The position numbers were made by a program, and so were the translations under genes. 64,000 nt of DNA, taken from Pseudoxanthomonas wuyuanensis. GTDB taxonomy: Bacteria > Pseudomonadota > Gammaproteobacteria > Xanthomonadales > Xanthomonadaceae. The stretch is from NCBI RefSeq assembly GCF_900215535.1, contig NZ_OCND01000002.1, positions 535,604-599,603 on the forward strand, written 5' to 3'. Numbering within the stretch: position 1 is the stretch's first letter; each line of letters starts with the position of its first letter. The notes under the pieces are model-generated. The model was not told the origin of the DNA, ran no database searches, and saw nothing but the letters and a program-made list of their open reading frames with translations. Positions 61,651 through 64,000 of this stretch are shown here, piece after piece.

Positions 61651-62499
61651 CTACTGATCCTGCTTCTTGAAGCCAGATAGCCACGACTCGTAGTTTTCTC
61701 TAGGCGGGATAAGGCCAGACTCACGGGCCGGAGAAAAGTCAACCGTACTCACTTTTGGAACGTCTTTCCGAAATTTGAGAAGCTTATCGCGCACAAGTCC
61801 AGCGTGGGTCTGCATCTCATCTGCCAACTCAGTGGAAAAAAATCCCAAGTCATCGGTGTACTGTGTGATTGAGACCATGGAGTCGTGGTACATCGAGTTT
61901 GTGTCGCCGTCGCGACGCTGTAGGCCGTAGTAATCTTGGAAAAAGATGTGCTCAGGCAAAGCTGCGCTACGGAACGTGTCTATTTGCTCTGTCCTCATCT
62001 CTATGGCGTTAGTTAGCTCACATACGGACTGTTCAACGATTGCGACCAGAGCAAGCGCACGGCCTGGCATTAGTTGAGCGGAGTAGACCAAGTTCTTAAG
62101 TGCGTCTAGCGGTATCGTCACGGGTGTGATCTTCGTCATTTCCGCTTGAAATGAAATTGGCTTCGGAGATCCACCGTTAAGAATGCTGGCGTGGTAGGCA
62201 AGGGCTATGTCACGATCTTTGAAGTACCGCTGAGACAGCGGTGAGATGTGTTGCCGTTTGAGTGCGAAAGCGTGATTAGCGATTGTTGTTGCTAGAACAA
62301 TTACCGCATTTGCCTGCCTCAAACTTTCCAGAAGCTCCTTGCCTCTAGCTCCGCGCTCTGCAACTCTCTGTGCCCCCCATACACCCAGACCGGCACCAGC
62401 TAAAGCAGACAGGGAAGCGCTCGCAAATGCCGAGTTCGCGAAGTCGCTGAGGACTGCCCAGATCTGCTGTAGAAATTGCATGAGGGATGTCCAGTTCAT
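61651..62499 (-). CDS. Integron cassette gene C, membrane-anchored protein
   Basis: The 282-residue protein has a hydrophobic N-terminal region (about 12-45: IWAVLSDFANSAFASASLSA then LAGAGLGVWGAQRV), a helical mid part and a soluble C-terminal half with SPARESGLIPPRENYESWLS. The ATG lies ten bases after the R' box of site B, and the stop five bases before R'' of site C. No family recognised. Lower GC than the core genome supports foreign origin. Confidence 0.8.
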   Translation of the reverse strand: MNWTSLMQFLQQIWAVLSDFANSAFASASLSALAGAGLGVWGAQRVAERGARGKELLESLRQANAVIVLATTIANHAFALKRQHISPLSQRYFKDRDIALAYHASILNGGSPKPISFQAEMTKITPVTIPLDALKNLVYSAQLMPGRALALVAIVEQSVCELTNAIEMRTEQIDTFRSAALPEHIFFQDYYGLQRRDGDTNSMYHDSMVSITQYTDDLGFFSTELADEMQTHAGLVRDKLLKFRKDVPKVSTVDFSPARESGLIPPRENYESWLSGFKKQDQ

Positions 62500-62509
62500 T
62501 GCTAGTGTG

Positions 62510-62569
62510 GTCCAACTCCTGAATTAGGCCGAGCCGCGAAGCGGCTTCGGCTCGAATGAACAGTTAGGC
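62510..62569 (-). other. attC site B, intact 60 bp
   Basis: On the minus strand the site runs from R'' GCCTAAC through TGTTCATTCGAGCCGAAGCC, the GCTTCG loop and GGCTCGGCCTAATTCAGGA to R' GTTGGAC, exactly 60 bases. It is nearly the same as the aadA2-type attC. It links cassette B to cassette C. Confidence 0.92.
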
Positions 62570-62584
62570 CTCTGCGGCCAACCA

Positions 62585-63004
62585 CTACTTGTACTTTGCA
62601 TCAGGCCCCTCGCCGAATGCGGAATACCATGCTAGCCAGGCTGCCACTAAGAGCATGGCGCCGCGAACTAGCCCGCCCAAGAGCATGTCTAGAGTCATTT
62701 GGCCGAAAGGCACCGTACCTAGGCGGGGATTTGGGCCCCATAGGAAGATATACGCTGCTAGCGCAACACTGGCTCCAAAGACTAGCCGAAGCGTGCGGAT
62801 AACGAATCGACCCGCGACGTAGGCAATTGCCTCGCTTTTTGTTTCTTGGCGAACAGCTAAAACAGTTGACCCGTATTGGCCATACTTGCTGCACGCGACC
62901 GCTTCAGCTTGCTCGGTGCTCTCGAATCGTCCAAACGCGAAGGTGGACACCTCTGGAGAGCCAGCCACAAGCCGATGGTTGGTAATGAAATAACGAGGAT
63001 GCAT
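62585..63004 (-). CDS. Integron cassette gene B, small membrane protein
   Basis: The 139-residue protein (ATG 63004, seven bases after site A) starts MHPRYFITNHRLVAGSPEVS. It has two hydrophobic segments at about 68-88 (LRLVFGASVALAAYIFLWG) and 105-127 (LGGLVRGAMLLVAAWLAWY). The longer frame to 63133 would translate the attC and is rejected. Unknown function. Confidence 0.78.
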   Translation of the reverse strand: MHPRYFITNHRLVAGSPEVSTFAFGRFESTEQAEAVACSKYGQYGSTVLAVRQETKSEAIAYVAGRFVIRTLRLVFGASVALAAYIFLWGPNPRLGTVPFGQMTLDMLLGGLVRGAMLLVAAWLAWYSAFGEGPDAKYK

Positions 63005-63010
63005 ATAGCG

Positions 63011-63066
63011 GTCTATCGCCTGAATTGAGCCGACTCGCGAAGCGGCTTCGGCTTGAATTGTTAGGT
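63011..63066 (-). other. attC site A, 56 bp
   Basis: The minus strand reads R'' ACCTAAC, AATTCAAGCCGAAGCCGC, loop, GAGTCGGCTCAATTCAGGC and a degenerate R' GATAGAC (GTTRRRY expected). It follows the stop of cassette A by 14 bases. Confidence 0.88.
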
Positions 63067-63080
63067 GGCAACCCGGTGAG

Positions 63081-63863
63081 CTATGGCCTAGGAAAAACAG
63101 CGGTAGTGCCGTCCGCATACCGCAAGAGTCCATTCCAGCTCAGACCAATGATCACCGGGTTACCACGCTTCCGTGACATGACAATAGCCCCTGGATGGTG
63201 TAGGTGCCGAAGACCTTCGCTTGAGAAGTGAGTCAACATGCCAGGAAGTGCTCCTGCCTCAAGGCTTTGGGCAAGCTGAGTGTGAAATGCCGCCAACAAA
63301 GGCATACCGTGAATAGTCACGTATGCGCCAGCTAGCATCATTCCTTGAGGTGTGGACATATGGAGCGGTGTAAACGTTGTCCCGCCTGACGGTCGATGGT
63401 TCGGGTCTACACCATCCACGCTGTATAGGCCAAGGCGTTCTGGAACTTTGGTGTATCCGTAAATTGCTTGCACAATCTCAGCGGACGGGCGCCATTTTTT
63501 TGGGCCGGTCCACCCAGCAGCAGCGACGTTTGTAACAGTTTTTAACAGCCAACGCTCAAAGAGCTCGCCTTCAATGTTGATTGAACCATTGAAGCTCTCG
63601 TCGTTCGCGGCTGCCTGAAACTTTGCAATTTGTCCCGCTGTTGCATCGAGCGGACTCAGCAGAGAGTTGTGATGCCGGCAGAGGATGTTAGATTTCTCTG
63701 CACCATGAGTCGGCTCTCCACCTCTAACGCGCCGTACGCCCTCGATGACAATTGGACAGGAACAGCCCGCTTTAAATATGGCGTTACTGAAGATGTGCTC
63801 ACCCGACATCGAGTCACAACCGCCAAGTGAGTTTGCCCAGCATTTGTCCACTCTGGTCTCCAA
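63081..63863 (-). CDS. Integron cassette gene A, HNH-like protein
   Basis: The 260-residue protein has an N-terminal Cys-His module: CWANSLGGCDSMSGEHIFS (about 8-26) and ILCRHHNSLLSPLDATAG (about 60-77). This resembles HNH endonuclease-type zinc folds with the EHI and HN residues in place. The rest (about 90-260) is not recognised. It is the most upstream cassette in the window. It may be a nuclease, for example in defence or competition; this is inference. Confidence 0.8.
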   Translation of the reverse strand: METRVDKCWANSLGGCDSMSGEHIFSNAIFKAGCSCPIVIEGVRRVRGGEPTHGAEKSNILCRHHNSLLSPLDATAGQIAKFQAAANDESFNGSINIEGELFERWLLKTVTNVAAAGWTGPKKWRPSAEIVQAIYGYTKVPERLGLYSVDGVDPNHRPSGGTTFTPLHMSTPQGMMLAGAYVTIHGMPLLAAFHTQLAQSLEAGALPGMLTHFSSEGLRHLHHPGAIVMSRKRGNPVIIGLSWNGLLRYADGTTAVFPRP

Positions 63864-63897
63864 ATCTCAACAACTCGCAGCAAGAGTCGCAATTTCC

Positions 63898-63904
63898 ATC
63901 TAAC
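63898..63904 (-). other. R' recombination box before cassette A
   Basis: The minus strand has GTTAGAT, a perfect GTTRRRY core, 35 bases before the cassette A start codon. It marks the junction with a preceding attC or with attI. The 60 bases upstream contain another partial box (GCGTTATCG near 63963), but no complete site can be drawn. Confidence 0.6.
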
Positions 63905-64000
63905 GCCTTATGTCTTGAGTTTCCCCTACCGTAGGAGCCGAGAGCCCGGCGTGCGCGCCCGATAACGCCTCGGTGTCAGCACCACCGTAATTCAGCAGGG
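63905..64000. other. Right edge, no gene seen
   Basis: The last 96 bases hold no convincing gene. They may be part of attI, a degenerate attC or the end of another cassette whose gene lies outside the window. Confidence 0.4.

Noticed and set aside
62585..63133. Longer 182-residue form of cassette B
   Set aside because: The extra N-terminal residues are a translation of attC site A; ATG 63004 directly after the site is the cassette start.
63656..63892. 78-codon minus-strand frame overlapping the HNH-like cassette gene
   Set aside because: It is an out-of-frame overlap with no domain; the 260-residue frame has the zinc motifs and the attC-adjacent stop.
58490..64000. Second copy of the tRNA-Lys 3' end (attR)
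   Set aside because: No match to the T-arm/acceptor sequence was found. Short matches such as the TCACGGGCC segment near 61724 differ in order and lack the T-arm.

Overview
The window is high-GC chromosomal DNA of a xanthomonad, most likely a Xanthomonas. The evidence is the gene order yebC-ruvC-ruvA-kup / ktrBA / ruvB-ybgC-tolQRAB-pal-cpoB-queE-queC-tRNA-Lys, intergenic arrays of heptanucleotide repeats, a P2-type prophage in a tRNA gene, and integron cassettes with aadA-like attC sites. The species cannot be fixed by eye.

Region 1 (1-23,996) is core chromosome. It holds a probable aspS 3' end, an acidic-tailed protein, a GNAT acetyltransferase, an AraC regulator divergent from an aldo/keto reductase, an RND pump with its adaptor, a lipase-like hydrolase, YebC, the Holliday-junction genes ruvC, ruvA and ruvB, the potassium uptake genes kup and ktrBA, the whole Tol-Pal system, two queuosine genes and tRNA-Lys(UUU). 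Heptamer arrays in inverted pairs sit between many of these genes and run into the reading frames of ruvC, ruvB and ybgC. A ~245-bp imperfect repeat occurs twice in opposite orientation.

Region 2 (about 23,997-59,156) is a P2-like prophage entered at the 3' end of tRNA-Lys. From left to right it has: integrase and excisionase-like genes; small early genes with an adenine/cytosine-type methyltransferase; a zinc finger-TOPRIM-ATPase primase/helicase; an Ogr-like activator; a Cro-like/CI-like switch with two visible operators; a plus-strand cargo module behind the repressor; and a nearly complete P2 morphogenesis set (D, U, T, E', E, FII, FI, W, V, H, I, J, S, R, lysis genes, X, L, M, N, O, then P and Q). 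A Com-like zinc finger overlapping a second methyltransferase closes the module. The tail genes contain a programmed -1 frameshift site, and Rz1 is nested inside Rz. The set looks intact, but no right-hand att copy was found, so the right boundary is open.

Region 3 (59,157-61,314) holds a ~330-bp element with terminal inverted repeats and twelve GGTAAY motifs, an SRAP-family (YedK/HMCES-like) gene that may still belong to the prophage, and one unknown gene.

Region 4 (61,276-64,000) is a small integron cassette array on the minus strand: four cassette genes separated by attC sites (one exactly 60 bp, one 56 bp, one half-deleted, one degenerate). No integron integrase is inside the window. The array is either the distal part of a chromosomal integron or an orphan attC cluster.
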